From IMCC26256 sp037146835 (GTDB taxonomy: Bacteria > Actinomycetota > Acidimicrobiia > IMCC26256): a stretch of 31,850 nucleotides of DNA. Each line of letters starts with the position of its first letter. Position 1 is the first letter of the stretch. The translations under genes were made by a program, and so were the position numbers. Under the pieces are notes generated by a model. It did not search any database. It was not told the origin of the DNA and was given only the letters and a program-made list of their open reading frames with translations. The DNA is taken from the NCBI GenBank assembly GCA_037146835.1, contig JBAWWI010000016.1, positions 1-31,850 on the forward strand, written 5' to 3'. Shown piece by piece: positions 23,280 through 31,532 of this stretch.

Positions 23280-24455
23280 ATGGAGTTTCGACGCATTCAC
23301 GCCCTTCCGCCCTACGCCTTTGCAGAGATAGATGCTCTCAAGGTATCCGCTCGTCGCGCTGGCGAGGATGTAGTCGACCTAGGCTTTGGAAACCCTGATC
23401 TGCCCTCCCCGGAGATTGCCGTTGAGAAGCTCGCAGAGGCCGCTCGGAACCCTCGGAACCATCGTTACTCCGCTACTCGTGGTCTCCCGCGCCTTCGCCT
23501 CGCAATATCAGACCTCTACAAGCGCCAGTTCGATGTTGATCTCGATCCGGATACAGAGGTCTGCGTAACCATCGGAGCTAAGGAAGGGTTCTCACACTTG
23601 ATGTGGGTCTTGCTTGGCCCGGGCGACACAGCGCTTGTGCCGAGCCCGTCATACCCGATTCATATCTGGGGTCCAATCCTTGCAGGGGCTGGTGTGCATT
23701 ATGTGCGCCTAGGCCCCGACCAAGATTTCTTTGCGAACCTTGAGGCTGCGTGGGAACAGGCGTGGCCCCGCCCGCGTGTCGTAGTGATGTCATTCCCGCA
23801 CAACCCAACAGGTACCTGCGTCGATCTTGATTTCATGGCCAGGATGGTTGGCTTTGCTCGTGACCACGATGTTGTATTGGTGCATGACTTCGCGTATGCC
23901 GAACTCGGATTTGATGGCTATCGACCGCCATCGGTCTTAGAGGTTCCAGGTGCTAAAGACGTAGCGGTAGAGCTGTATAGCTTGACCAAGAGTTTCTCGA
24001 TGGCCGGCTGGCGCGTTGGATTCATGCTCGGCAATGCAGAGGTTGTTGGAGCGCTTGCTCGCCTGAAGTCTTACCTCGACTATGGAACCTTCCAGCCGAT
24101 TCAGATCGCATCGATTGTTGCGATGAATGAGGCCCCTGATTACCCCAAAGAGGTCGCAGAGGTTTATAGAGGCCGTCGAGATGCGCTTGTTGACGGACTC
24201 GCTCGGATTGGCTGGCAGATCCCAAAGCCCGAAGGAACGATGTTCGTATGGGCACCGATCCCAGAGGCCTACGCCGAGATGAAGAGCCTTGAGTTCGCAA
24301 AGCTCCTAGTGCGCGAAGCTCAGGTCGCCGTATCTCCTGGTGTGGGATTCGGCCCCGGTGGCGAGGGATTCGTGCGGTTTGCGCTAGTTGAGAATGAGCA
24401 GCGCATTCATCAGGCGATCCGGGGGATCCGTCGGGCTCTAACCAAACTCGCCTGA
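23280..24455 (+). CDS. Class I/II PLP-dependent aminotransferase, AlaC/aspartate-aminotransferase-like
   Basis: 391 aa, fold-type I PLP enzyme of amino-acid metabolism. The N-terminus FRRIHALPPYAFAEIDALKVSARRAGEDVVDLGFGNPDLPSP is AlaC-like (glutamate-pyruvate aminotransferase). The PLP-lysine segment is SLTKSFSMAGWRVGF, with Lys in LTKS. SFPHNPTGTCVD supplies the Asn contact and FVRFALVENEQRI holds the C-terminal carboxylate-binding Arg. It appears to have its own leaderless promoter and stands apart from the transporter operon by 130 bp. Substrate is probably alanine/glutamate but could be another amino acid. Confidence 0.9.
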   Translation: MEFRRIHALPPYAFAEIDALKVSARRAGEDVVDLGFGNPDLPSPEIAVEKLAEAARNPRNHRYSATRGLPRLRLAISDLYKRQFDVDLDPDTEVCVTIGAKEGFSHLMWVLLGPGDTALVPSPSYPIHIWGPILAGAGVHYVRLGPDQDFFANLEAAWEQAWPRPRVVVMSFPHNPTGTCVDLDFMARMVGFARDHDVVLVHDFAYAELGFDGYRPPSVLEVPGAKDVAVELYSLTKSFSMAGWRVGFMLGNAEVVGALARLKSYLDYGTFQPIQIASIVAMNEAPDYPKEVAEVYRGRRDALVDGLARIGWQIPKPEGTMFVWAPIPEAYAEMKSLEFAKLLVREAQVAVSPGVGFGPGGEGFVRFALVENEQRIHQAIRGIRRALTKLA

Positions 24456-24637
24456 GTACCCTCCCGAGCAAAGTCTTTCTGGGACAGTGGTCTCGCTGAT
24501 AATTTTGCGTGCGCGAGTTTCTTGGCTGCTCTAGTCTCAGGGCATAACTTTTGGTGCCGCTGATCAACGGAGAGTTGAGTAACTCCTCGTAAGCGCATCA
24601 GGATTGCAGCTAACCGTCTTTGGCGAGGGGAGTGCCG

Positions 24638-25366
24638 GTGGCCTACTGGATTATTAAAGCCATACTCACACCCATCCTTAGGTTGCTCTTTCGTGTCAAG
24701 GTAGAAGGGCGCGAGAATCTAGAGAGCGACGGCGCATTAATCATCTCCGCTAATCATCGATCGTTTATTGACTCTCTCTTTATTCCACTTGTGGTGCCTC
24801 GACGTGTCACTTTTGTAGCGAAGGCTGAGTATTTCGACGATCCAAAAACTGCTTGGCTATTCAAGGCTCTCGGACAGATACCAATTCGTCGCGAGGGAGG
24901 GAGCGCTAGTGAACGTGCTCTCGACTCCGCTGCAGAGGTACTCGATAACGGTGGTGTATTTGGAATCTACCCAGAGGGAACGCGTACGCGAGATGGACTT
25001 CTCCACAAGGGGCGCACTGGCGTAGCGAGGCTCTCGCTGCGCACCGGTGCTCCGATCATTCCCTGTGGTCTCGTAGGCACCGATGAGATTCAACCAACTG
25101 ATAAGAAGTTTCCTCGGCTATTTCGTAAGGTGGTAATTCGGTTCGGGACCCCGATTGATCCAGAGCGCTGGAGCGATCGCGCTGATGACCGTTTGGTGCT
25201 GCGACAAATTACAGATGAATTGATGTTTGAGATTCAATCTCTCTGTGGATACGAATACATAGATTCCTATATGGCATCTGGGGGCATTGTTACTGGAGCC
25301 CACGACATGGCAGATCCGCCTGTTGTGCTCAAGCAGGCGACTAGCAATCGATCGATGGCCTCTTAG
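24638..25366 (+). CDS. 1-acyl-sn-glycerol-3-phosphate acyltransferase (PlsC family)
   Basis: 242 aa. It acylates lysophosphatidic acid or a related acceptor at the membrane. An N-terminal hydrophobic helix (AYWIIKAILTPILRLLF) is followed by the acyltransferase motifs: I, NHRSFID (HX4D); II, the GQIPIRREG region; III, FGIYPEGTRTRDG; IV, GAPIIPCGLVGTDE. I chose GTG 24638, preceded 5 nt upstream by GAGGGGAG; TTG 24620 and GTG 24632 are in-frame alternatives. The 182-bp gap before it holds a weak inverted repeat around 24568-24588 and no gene. The nearby glycerol kinase fits glycerolipid synthesis. Confidence 0.9.
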   Translation: MAYWIIKAILTPILRLLFRVKVEGRENLESDGALIISANHRSFIDSLFIPLVVPRRVTFVAKAEYFDDPKTAWLFKALGQIPIRREGGSASERALDSAAEVLDNGGVFGIYPEGTRTRDGLLHKGRTGVARLSLRTGAPIIPCGLVGTDEIQPTDKKFPRLFRKVVIRFGTPIDPERWSDRADDRLVLRQITDELMFEIQSLCGYEYIDSYMASGGIVTGAHDMADPPVVLKQATSNRSMAS

Positions 25367-25402
25367 ACAGAAGCCAAGTCTCCTTAGGTGACTCCTAGAA
25401 AT

Positions 25403-25455
25403 AAGGGTTGATCAAGGGTTGATTCAGAGCGTTTGATTCAGAGCGTTTGATTCAG
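25403..25455. repeat. Two adjacent short tandem repeats (11 bp x2 and 14 bp x2.5) at the glpK stop
   Basis: AAGGGTTGATC at 25403 and again at 25414 with one change; then GATTCAGAGCGTTT at 25421 and 25435 with a partial third copy from 25449. The partial copy includes the TGA stop of the minus-strand glycerol kinase, so the gene end was copied downstream, as also happened at 93-228. Confidence 0.85.
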
Positions 25456-26945
25456 TCGGTAACGGTGGAGCGCTCCCAATCGAGCGATCGCTCTACAGCC
25501 CTTGACCAAGTTGCTCTGCGCGATTTAATCTCGTCGCTTGCCATACTTGGAGTGAACTCCGCCTCCTCTCTCCATGAGGCTGCTGCCTCTGCTGGAGAGG
25601 CCCAGACTCCAACGGCTATACCCGCTAGGTATGCAGCGCCGAGCGCAGTGGTGTCTTGCACGGCTGGTCGGCGCACCGTTACCCCGAGGAGATCAGCCTG
25701 GAGCTGGCAGAGAATATCCATGGCGCTTGCGCCACCATCGACCCTGAGTTCGCCAATCGCTGTACCGGAGGCTTCGTTGATTGCGTCCATCACATCGCAG
25801 GTCTGGAATGCCATTGCCTCCTCGACTGCTCGTGCAATGTGAGCGCGCGTTGTGCCTCTCGTGATACCGACGATTGTTCCTCTCGCATACGGGTCCCAGT
25901 GGGGAGATCCGAGGCCTGTGAATGCCGGGACTAGGAATACTCCGCCTGTATCCGGGACACTCTGCGCTAGGGGTCCTACCTCGGAGGCTTGCTTAATTAT
26001 TCCAAGCCCGTCACGGAGCCACTGCACTGCGGCGCCGGTCACGAAGATCGCACCCTCCATCGCATATGTCGTCTCGTTCCCGATAGTCCATGCAATCGTT
26101 GTCAAGAGTCCGACCGAGGGCTCTGGGAGTGTCGTGCCCAGGTTGACCAGCACAAAAGATCCAGTTCCGTAGGTATTCTTAGCCATTCCCTTCTCAAAGC
26201 ATGCTTGGCCAAAGAGTGCTGCTTGCTGATCGCCGGCGATGCCGCTTATGGGAACCGATAATCCAGCGCAAGATGCTGGTTCTGTAAGGCCAAAGACTCC
26301 GCTACTCGGCATCACTCTCGGCAAGGATGCGATTGGGACCCCAAATTTGGAGCAGAGTTCCTCACTCCACGCGAGCCTCCCAATGTCGTAGAGCATTGTG
26401 CGGCTCGCGTTAGATGGATCAGTTGCGTGTACCTGCCCACCCGTCAAGCACCAAACCAACCATGAATCAATTGTTCCAAGGGCGAGGTCTTTATTTTTCT
26501 CAACTCCACCGCGCGTGAGTAGCCACTCCATCTTCGTGCCTGAGAAATAGGGGTCAAGCACTAAGCCGGTTAGTTTTCGGATAGTTGGCTCATAGGCTTC
26601 AGAGCGCAGTTCGTCACATCGTTCTGCGGTGCGTCGATCTTGCCAGACGATCGCGCGATGCAGTGGTCGACCAGATTTCTTGCTCCAAGCGACTGTGGTC
26701 TCACGTTGGTTGGTGATCCCGATCCCCGCAATCGTGGAGCCGTTTTGAGTGATGTGCGCTACAACCTCGGCGAGCGTCGCCTGTGTTGCACTCCAAATCT
26801 CTTCTGCATCGTGCTCCACCCAACCTGGTTGCGGAAAGTACTGAGGGAACTCTCGGTAGGCACTGAATCGTGGCGTGCCGGTCTCATCTACTGCGAATGT
26901 CCTTACGCCAGTTGTGCCTGCATCAATACTCAATACAAATGCCAC
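25452..26945 (-). CDS. glpK: Glycerol kinase
   Basis: 497 aa, FGGY sugar-kinase family; ATP-dependent formation of sn-glycerol-3-phosphate. The N-terminal phosphate loop is SIDAGTTGVRTFAVDE. GITNQRETTVAW is the glycerol-kinase form of the substrate motif, FSGTKMEWLL and AGDQQAALFGQ are typical, and the C-terminal ATPase motif is VDGGASAMDILCQLQADLLG. Full family length. The start is GTG 26945 with AGGAG 6 nt upstream (26952-26956). A TATAAA at 26958-26963 overlaps this leader closely. It is divergent from the phosphofructokinase gene across a 149-bp gap. Product feeds phospholipid synthesis or, after oxidation, lower glycolysis. Confidence 0.93.
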   Translation of the reverse strand: MAFVLSIDAGTTGVRTFAVDETGTPRFSAYREFPQYFPQPGWVEHDAEEIWSATQATLAEVVAHITQNGSTIAGIGITNQRETTVAWSKKSGRPLHRAIVWQDRRTAERCDELRSEAYEPTIRKLTGLVLDPYFSGTKMEWLLTRGGVEKNKDLALGTIDSWLVWCLTGGQVHATDPSNASRTMLYDIGRLAWSEELCSKFGVPIASLPRVMPSSGVFGLTEPASCAGLSVPISGIAGDQQAALFGQACFEKGMAKNTYGTGSFVLVNLGTTLPEPSVGLLTTIAWTIGNETTYAMEGAIFVTGAAVQWLRDGLGIIKQASEVGPLAQSVPDTGGVFLVPAFTGLGSPHWDPYARGTIVGITRGTTRAHIARAVEEAMAFQTCDVMDAINEASGTAIGELRVDGGASAMDILCQLQADLLGVTVRRPAVQDTTALGAAYLAGIAVGVWASPAEAAASWREEAEFTPSMASDEIKSRRATWSRAVERSLDWERSTVTD

Positions 26946-26986
26946 TAAATACTCCTGTTTATAGAGTGTTTCAGTCTCTCTGCGCC

Positions 26987-27030
26987 GCTCAGGGTCAGCT
27001 CAGGGTGAGCCCCGGGTAAGCCCCGAGGGA
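26987..27030. repeat. Four imperfect 11-bp tandem units between glpK and the PFK gene
   Basis: Units begin at 26987, 26998, 27009 and 27020: GCTCAGGGTCA, GCTCAGGGTGA, GCCCCGGGTAA, GCCCCGAGGGA. The spacing is one DNA turn, within the divergent promoter region, so repeated binding of a regulator on one face is possible. Confidence 0.7.
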
Positions 27031-27048
27031 TAGTAGGTGGAATGCCCG

Positions 27049-27054
27049 TATCAT
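27049..27054 (+). promoter_or_regulatory. Candidate -10 box (TATCAT) for the PFK gene
   Basis: TATCAT lies 40 bp before ATG 27095, and a GGAG Shine-Dalgarno at 27086-27089 falls inside the expected leader. No convincing -35 is seen. Confidence 0.35.
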
Positions 27055-27094
27055 ATGCACTTTAGATTTTTAATTGGTGGAGAATGGAGTGATC

Positions 27095-28123
27095 ATGAGA
27101 ATCGGAATTCTGACCGGAGGTGGCGACTGCCCGGGGCTCAATGCAGTCATTCGCGCGGTAGTTAGAAAAGGCGAGGGTCAATACGGTCACGAGGTAATTG
27201 GGTTTCTGCATGGTTGGCGAGGAGTAATGGAGAACGAATCCATCCCGCTAACAATCGCCGGCACTCGCGGGATTCTTGCGCGCGGCGGAACAGTCCTTCT
27301 CTCCTCTCGTACAAATCCATTCAAGACCGAGGGTGGGGAAGCAAGCGTGAGAGAAACTCTCAATGAGATGTCGATCGATGCCCTCATTGCAATCGGTGGT
27401 GAGGACACTCTCGGGGTAGCAGCGCGTCTAGCCGATGCTGGTATACGAGTGGTAGGCGTGCCAAAGACGATTGACAATGACCTCTCGGCTACGGATGTCA
27501 CCTTTGGTTTCGATACCGCAGTGCAGACAGCAACGGAGGCGATCGACAGGCTTCGCACAACAGCGGAGAGTCATGACCGGGTGATGGTTGTAGAGGTAAT
27601 GGGTAGGCACGCAGGTTGGATCGCTCTCCACTCTGGAATGGCCGGAGGCGCTGACGTGATTCTGATCCCGGAGCGCCCATTCGATATTGATGAAGTAGTT
27701 GCATACTTGACGAGCCGCCATTCTGCGGGGCGAAGAGCTTCGGTGATTGTTGTAGCGGAGGGGGCGATACCAAAAGCTGGGACTCTCGAGACGATTACCG
27801 GCGAGACTGATGACTTCGGGCATGCTCGCCTTGGCGGGATCGGCAACAGGCTCACTGAGGAGATTGAGCGGCGTACAGGATGGGAGACTCGTGCGACAAT
27901 CCTTGGCCATGTGATTCGCGGCGGTACCCCAACCGCTAATGATCGCCTCCTCGCTACCCGCTTTGGATTAGCCGCTATTGATGCGGTTCAGGCGGGGGAA
28001 TTTGGGTCGATGGTCGCTCTGCGCGGTACTCAGATTGTGCGGGTTCCGCTCGCAGATGCCGTAGCCACACTGAAGACTGTTCCAGAAGAACGCTATGCAG
28101 AGGCTGAAGTATTTTTTGGTTGA
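27095..28123 (+). CDS. 6-phosphofructokinase, predicted pyrophosphate-dependent
   Basis: 342 aa from ATG 27095, chosen for GGAG 5 nt upstream (the frame opens at 27074). PFK-A fold: RIGILTGGGDCPGLNAVIR, then GGEDT (101-105) and PKTIDNDL (123-130) with catalytic Asp127. Residue 104 is Asp and residue 124 is Lys; ATP-dependent PfkA has Gly at both, while PPi-using enzymes such as that of Amycolatopsis methanolica carry Asp and Lys. I therefore predict PPi as phosphoryl donor, making the step reversible. MGRHAGWIAL and the GHVIRGGTPTANDRLLATRFG region are typical of this group. Divergent from glpK. Confidence 0.88.
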   Translation: MRIGILTGGGDCPGLNAVIRAVVRKGEGQYGHEVIGFLHGWRGVMENESIPLTIAGTRGILARGGTVLLSSRTNPFKTEGGEASVRETLNEMSIDALIAIGGEDTLGVAARLADAGIRVVGVPKTIDNDLSATDVTFGFDTAVQTATEAIDRLRTTAESHDRVMVVEVMGRHAGWIALHSGMAGGADVILIPERPFDIDEVVAYLTSRHSAGRRASVIVVAEGAIPKAGTLETITGETDDFGHARLGGIGNRLTEEIERRTGWETRATILGHVIRGGTPTANDRLLATRFGLAAIDAVQAGEFGSMVALRGTQIVRVPLADAVATLKTVPEERYAEAEVFFG

Positions 28124-28146
28124 GCAACTTGGTGACTCAAAGCGGC

Positions 28147-28152
28147 TACCGT
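28147..28152 (+). promoter_or_regulatory. Leaderless -10 box (TACCGT) before the TesB-like gene
   Basis: TACCGT ends 7 nt before GTG 28160 and no Shine-Dalgarno is present. It lies just after the PFK stop at 28123, giving the thioesterase an independent start. Confidence 0.5.
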
Positions 28153-28159
28153 CGTACCT

Positions 28160-29029
28160 GTGTCTAGCGCCCTTGAAGACCTATTAATTCTCTTAGACCT
28201 CGAGCAGCTTGAGGTCAATCTCTTCCGTGGCGTCAGCCCCGATGAGCAGCAGCAGCGTGTATTCGGTGGACAGGTAGCCGGGCAAGCCTTGGTAGCTGCA
28301 GGGCGCACAGTCGAGGCCAGCCGCGCCCTCCACTCACTGCACTCATACTTTCTGCGCCCAGGCGACCCCGCTGTTCCGATTATCTACGAGGTCGACCGCA
28401 TTAGGGATGGCAGGTCGTTTACGACTCGTCGAGTTGTTGCCATTCAACATGGGCGCCCAATCTTTAACCTCAGCGCATCGTTCCAAATCCGAGAAGAAGG
28501 ACCGGAGCATCAAGATGAGATGCCTGACGTCCCTGGCCCGGAGACGCTCCTACCATTTCAGGAGCAGATCGCTCCCTATGCCGATCGCTTTGGCCCAGAC
28601 TTTCGAGATTGGATTATGCGCGAGCGACCGATTGATTCGCGCCCAACTGCGCTTCCGGGATGGCTTGATTCTTCACCGCGCTCTCCTGAGCAGAATGTCT
28701 GGGTTAAAGCCAACGGAGTGCTCCCTGATGATCCGATGCTCCACACATGCGTCATCACATACGCGTCGGACTTGACGTTGTTAGACACTGCGATGCTGCC
28801 ACATGGCGCTAGCTATCTAGAGGGCCGCTTCCAGATCGCAAGCCTCGACCATGCGATGTGGTTCCACCATGAGTTCCGTGCTGATGAATGGTTGCTCTAC
28901 CATCAGAAAAGTTCTGTTGCATCTGGTGCAAGAGGACTCGCCTCAGGGAAGTTCTTCAACACAGATGGAGTGCTCGTAGCAACTGCTATTCAGCAGGGAT
29001 TGATGCGCCCCATTAACTCTCTTGGTTGA
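28160..29029 (+). CDS. Acyl-CoA thioesterase II (TesB family)
   Basis: 289 aa, double-hotdog thioesterase that hydrolyses medium/long-chain acyl-CoA in the cytoplasm. The first hotdog is RVFGGQVAGQALVAAGRTVE ... SLHSYFLRPGD, and GRSFTTRRVVAIQHGRPIFNLSASFQ follows. The second carries the catalytic Asp region TYASDLTLLDTAMLPHG and ASLDHAMWFHHEFRADEWLLYHQ. It starts at GTG 28160 from an apparent leaderless promoter. The 3' end overlaps the convergent alpha/beta hydrolase gene by 17 bp. Confidence 0.92.
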   Translation: MSSALEDLLILLDLEQLEVNLFRGVSPDEQQQRVFGGQVAGQALVAAGRTVEASRALHSLHSYFLRPGDPAVPIIYEVDRIRDGRSFTTRRVVAIQHGRPIFNLSASFQIREEGPEHQDEMPDVPGPETLLPFQEQIAPYADRFGPDFRDWIMRERPIDSRPTALPGWLDSSPRSPEQNVWVKANGVLPDDPMLHTCVITYASDLTLLDTAMLPHGASYLEGRFQIASLDHAMWFHHEFRADEWLLYHQKSSVASGARGLASGKFFNTDGVLVATAIQQGLMRPINSLG

Positions 29030-29936
29030 GCAGATCACTGCAGAACTCAATCATGTGAGCGGAGAGGGCCGCATCGGCCTCCCACTGAACAAAGTGGCCG
29101 CATTTGGGAAGCCTGATCGGGCCGACTCTGTTCGGGAAGACGATCTCGGACATGAGATCAAAATCGGGGCTTATGACGTGGTCTGCGGTGCCGAATAGGA
29201 CCAGCGTGTTAGTCGCGTTCTCTTGATTAGCAAAGAGCGCAGGTCCGGAACGCTTGGATGAATCGAAGACGCTCTCATAGGCGCCGAATGAAGCGCGTAG
29301 GTGCGCCTCATCGCGAAATGGCTCAACCATGAAGTTGATTGCTTCGTCATCGAAGGCTCCCGGGTAGGCCCAGAGTCGAGAATTGTAGAAAGCGTTTATG
29401 TATTGGGCGCGCAGTTCGGGGGTAGCCAACTCGGCAACAAGGGAATCGGCATCTGTACCTTGTCGAATGAAGTAATCGAGAGCCTCGGCCTCTGGTCTCG
29501 TGCGTAGTCCCTGCATCTCTGCTTTCAAAAACGGAAGGGGACTATTGAAGAGAATCATGCGATCAACCCACTCGGGGCGTGCAGTGCTGAGCTCTTGAAT
29601 TACCGGTCCACCTAGGTCGCCTCCTGCAACGACAATGCGCTCGTGCCCTAGGTGATCATGTGTCAATGCGTAGAGGTCGCCTGCGTGGGCAGGGATGTCG
29701 TTGAATCCATCTGGGCCAAGCTCCGAGTCACCGAACCCTCGGAGATCGGGGGCTATTACCTCGAAGCCAGCACCGACAAGTTCATCAATCACTCGCCACC
29801 AGATGCGCTTAGTCTCGGGCCAGCCATGGACGAGTAGAAGTGGCACTCCGCCTACACCGCAGCGCACGAATACCTGCTTAAAGCCCCTTATGTCTGTCTC
29901 TTCAATGGGGAAGCGATCTGGGCGGAGGTCATCCAT
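29013..29936 (-). CDS. Alpha/beta hydrolase, epoxide hydrolase-like
   Basis: 307 aa. The oxyanion motif is HGWPE, the nucleophile elbow is GGDLGG with Asp as nucleophile, and the late acid/histidine region reads FGTADHVIS ... CGHFVQWE. An Asp nucleophile plus HGWPE fits soluble epoxide hydrolases and related dehalogenases rather than serine esterases. The ATG shares one base with the endonuclease IV stop (TAATG), so it is translated from the nfo transcript. Converges on the TesB gene with a 17-bp overlap. Substrate unknown. Confidence 0.87.
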   Translation of the reverse strand: MDDLRPDRFPIEETDIRGFKQVFVRCGVGGVPLLLVHGWPETKRIWWRVIDELVGAGFEVIAPDLRGFGDSELGPDGFNDIPAHAGDLYALTHDHLGHERIVVAGGDLGGPVIQELSTARPEWVDRMILFNSPLPFLKAEMQGLRTRPEAEALDYFIRQGTDADSLVAELATPELRAQYINAFYNSRLWAYPGAFDDEAINFMVEPFRDEAHLRASFGAYESVFDSSKRSGPALFANQENATNTLVLFGTADHVISPDFDLMSEIVFPNRVGPIRLPKCGHFVQWEADAALSAHMIEFCSDLLNQES

Positions 29937-30796
29937 TACGTGGCTCGCGATTTTGAAGAGATGAGGCGACGCACAATTGCGATGTCCTCAGCGTTCTCCT
30001 TAGCATCACCCGGTGTCTCGAGAATAAGAGGAGCATGCTTGAGCTCGGACCAAGCGAGGATTTTCTGCAGCGGTTCTTCGCCAATCTCGCCTTGGCCGAT
30101 GCGGGCATGCCGATCGCGTCGAGACCCAAGTGGGTCACGCGAGTCATTTACATGAATCACCTTCACGCGCTCAGGTCCGATCTCTTTTAAAGATGCGCGC
30201 ATTTTCTTGCGCCCTGTCTCTGAGGAGATATCGACACCTGCAGCAAATAGGTGGCAGGTGTCTAAGCAGATTCCGAGTCGTGGGTGCCACTCTGCAGCTT
30301 CGAACACATCGGCCAACTCGCCGATGGTTCCGGCGATTAGTGAACCCGAACCCGCAGTGATCTCGATCAGGATATTCGAGTCTGGGATCGCCTCAAGTAG
30401 ATCTACAACGGTCTCGCCTGCGCGCGCAACAGCCTCATCGCGCGACTCTCCCTTTGCGCTTCCGGTGTGAACAACAACTCCGACGGCGCCGAGCCTCACG
30501 CCGCGTTCAAGCGAGAAACCGAGATTGATGATGCTGCGCTCATGCACGGCCGGGTCGGGGGCTCCAATGTTGACCAGATAGGGAGAGTGGAGGAACAGCG
30601 GCCACCGTCTCTCGAGTACTCCCTGCGCTAGAAGTTCCTCCTCCGCAAGGTCAGGGGACGGGACAGCCCAGCCTCGCGGATTCGAAGGGAATGCCTGAAT
30701 TGCGTCGCACCCGCGCTCCTCTCCTTGGGCAAGAGCACGTGAGAGTCCACCTGAGACGGGGACGTGACAGCCGACGGATCGCTTTGTTGATGCCAT
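29936..30796 (-). CDS. nfo: Endonuclease IV (apurinic/apyrimidinic endonuclease)
   Basis: 286 aa, TIM-barrel metalloenzyme of base-excision repair that cuts 5' of abasic sites. The metal ligands expected for the family are visible: FLHSPYLVNI, VVVHTGSAKG, ILIEITAGSG, GICLDTCHLFAAG, VKVIHVNDSRDPLGSRRDRHARIGQGEIG and LILETPGD. I prefer ATG 30796 (MASTKRSVGCHV...) because TACGGT sits 8 nt upstream and there is no Shine-Dalgarno; ATG 30817 is also in frame, but it overlaps the divergent gene's start. Coupled to the alpha/beta hydrolase downstream. Confidence 0.93.
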   Translation of the reverse strand: MASTKRSVGCHVPVSGGLSRALAQGEERGCDAIQAFPSNPRGWAVPSPDLAEEELLAQGVLERRWPLFLHSPYLVNIGAPDPAVHERSIINLGFSLERGVRLGAVGVVVHTGSAKGESRDEAVARAGETVVDLLEAIPDSNILIEITAGSGSLIAGTIGELADVFEAAEWHPRLGICLDTCHLFAAGVDISSETGRKKMRASLKEIGPERVKVIHVNDSRDPLGSRRDRHARIGQGEIGEEPLQKILAWSELKHAPLILETPGDAKENAEDIAIVRRLISSKSRAT

Positions 30797-30803
30797 GGGC
30801 AGG

Positions 30804-30810
30804 TACCGTA
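30804..30810. promoter_or_regulatory. Single symmetric -10 element serving two head-to-head leaderless genes
   Basis: The heptamer TACCGTA reads as TACCGT on the plus strand (30804-30809), 6 nt before the PIG-L ATG at 30816. It reads as TACGGT on the minus strand (30810-30805), 8 nt before the nfo ATG at 30796. The surrounding GGTACCGTACC is a near-perfect dyad. Only 19 bp separate the two start codons, leaving no room for ribosome sites. Confidence 0.6.
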
Positions 30811-30815
30811 CCGGC

Positions 30816-31532
30816 ATGATCGAGATTCTGGAGATACCAAAACGAGCATTAGCGATTTATGCCCACCCTGATGATCCAGAGGTCTCAGCTGGCGGCACAC
30901 TTGCGCGTTGGGCGCAGGCGGGCGCCGAGGTTTGGGTGTTGGTCACTACCCTTGGCGATAAGGGCAGTGACGACCCAGCAACCAACCCAATTGCGATGGC
31001 GAAGCAGCGCCGTGATGAGACCGCGGAGGCGATGAAGGTATTAGGGCTTGCGGGGAGCCTGCATCTTGATTATCCGGATGGAGAGGTGGAGGACTCGATT
31101 GAACTGCGCGAGCGCATTGTTAGACATGTTCGCGAACTCCGCCCAGAGGTGATCCTCTGCCCAGACCCGACAGCGCTCTTCTTCGGTGATCGGTACATCA
31201 ACCACCGAGATCATCGAATTACAGGCCTTGCTGCACTCGATTCAGTTGCTCCAGCCTCCGCTAATCCGCATTACTTCCCGGAGCACTTAGCGCAAGGCCT
31301 TGCTCCCCACTCCGTTTCGCAGGTGCTCTGTTCAGGGACGCTCGCGCCCAACGCATGGGTAGACGTGGCTACAACAATAGATAGAAAGATAAAGGCTGTG
31401 GGGTGCCACGCGAGTCAGGTAGGCGAAGAGACAGAGTGGCTTCCAGAGGTGATACGTGATCGTGCGGCTGCAGCTGGAGCGGAGGTAGGGGTCGAGTTCG
31501 CCGAGGCCTTTAGGCGATTGCAGATCTCTTAA
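30816..31532 (+). CDS. PIG-L/LmbE-family N-acetylglucosaminyl deacetylase-like metallohydrolase
   Basis: 238 aa. The zinc site of the family is present: AHPDDPEVSAGGTLARWAQAG (H-x-D-D near residue 17) and the later HRDH (INHRDHRITG). Actinomycete members include MshB and Mca of mycothiol metabolism and other GlcNAc deacetylases; this one is shorter than MshB and Mca and its substrate cannot be named. ATG 30816 is preceded by TACCGT at 6 nt and no Shine-Dalgarno; an in-frame ATG at 30795 would extend into the nfo start. Divergent from nfo. Confidence 0.87.
   Translation: MIEILEIPKRALAIYAHPDDPEVSAGGTLARWAQAGAEVWVLVTTLGDKGSDDPATNPIAMAKQRRDETAEAMKVLGLAGSLHLDYPDGEVEDSIELRERIVRHVRELRPEVILCPDPTALFFGDRYINHRDHRITGLAALDSVAPASANPHYFPEHLAQGLAPHSVSQVLCSGTLAPNAWVDVATTIDRKIKAVGCHASQVGEETEWLPEVIRDRAAAAGAEVGVEFAEAFRRLQIS

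Noticed and set aside
24568..24588. Inverted repeat GAGTT-N4-AACTC before plsC as a terminator
   Set aside because: Only five pairs and no T-run.
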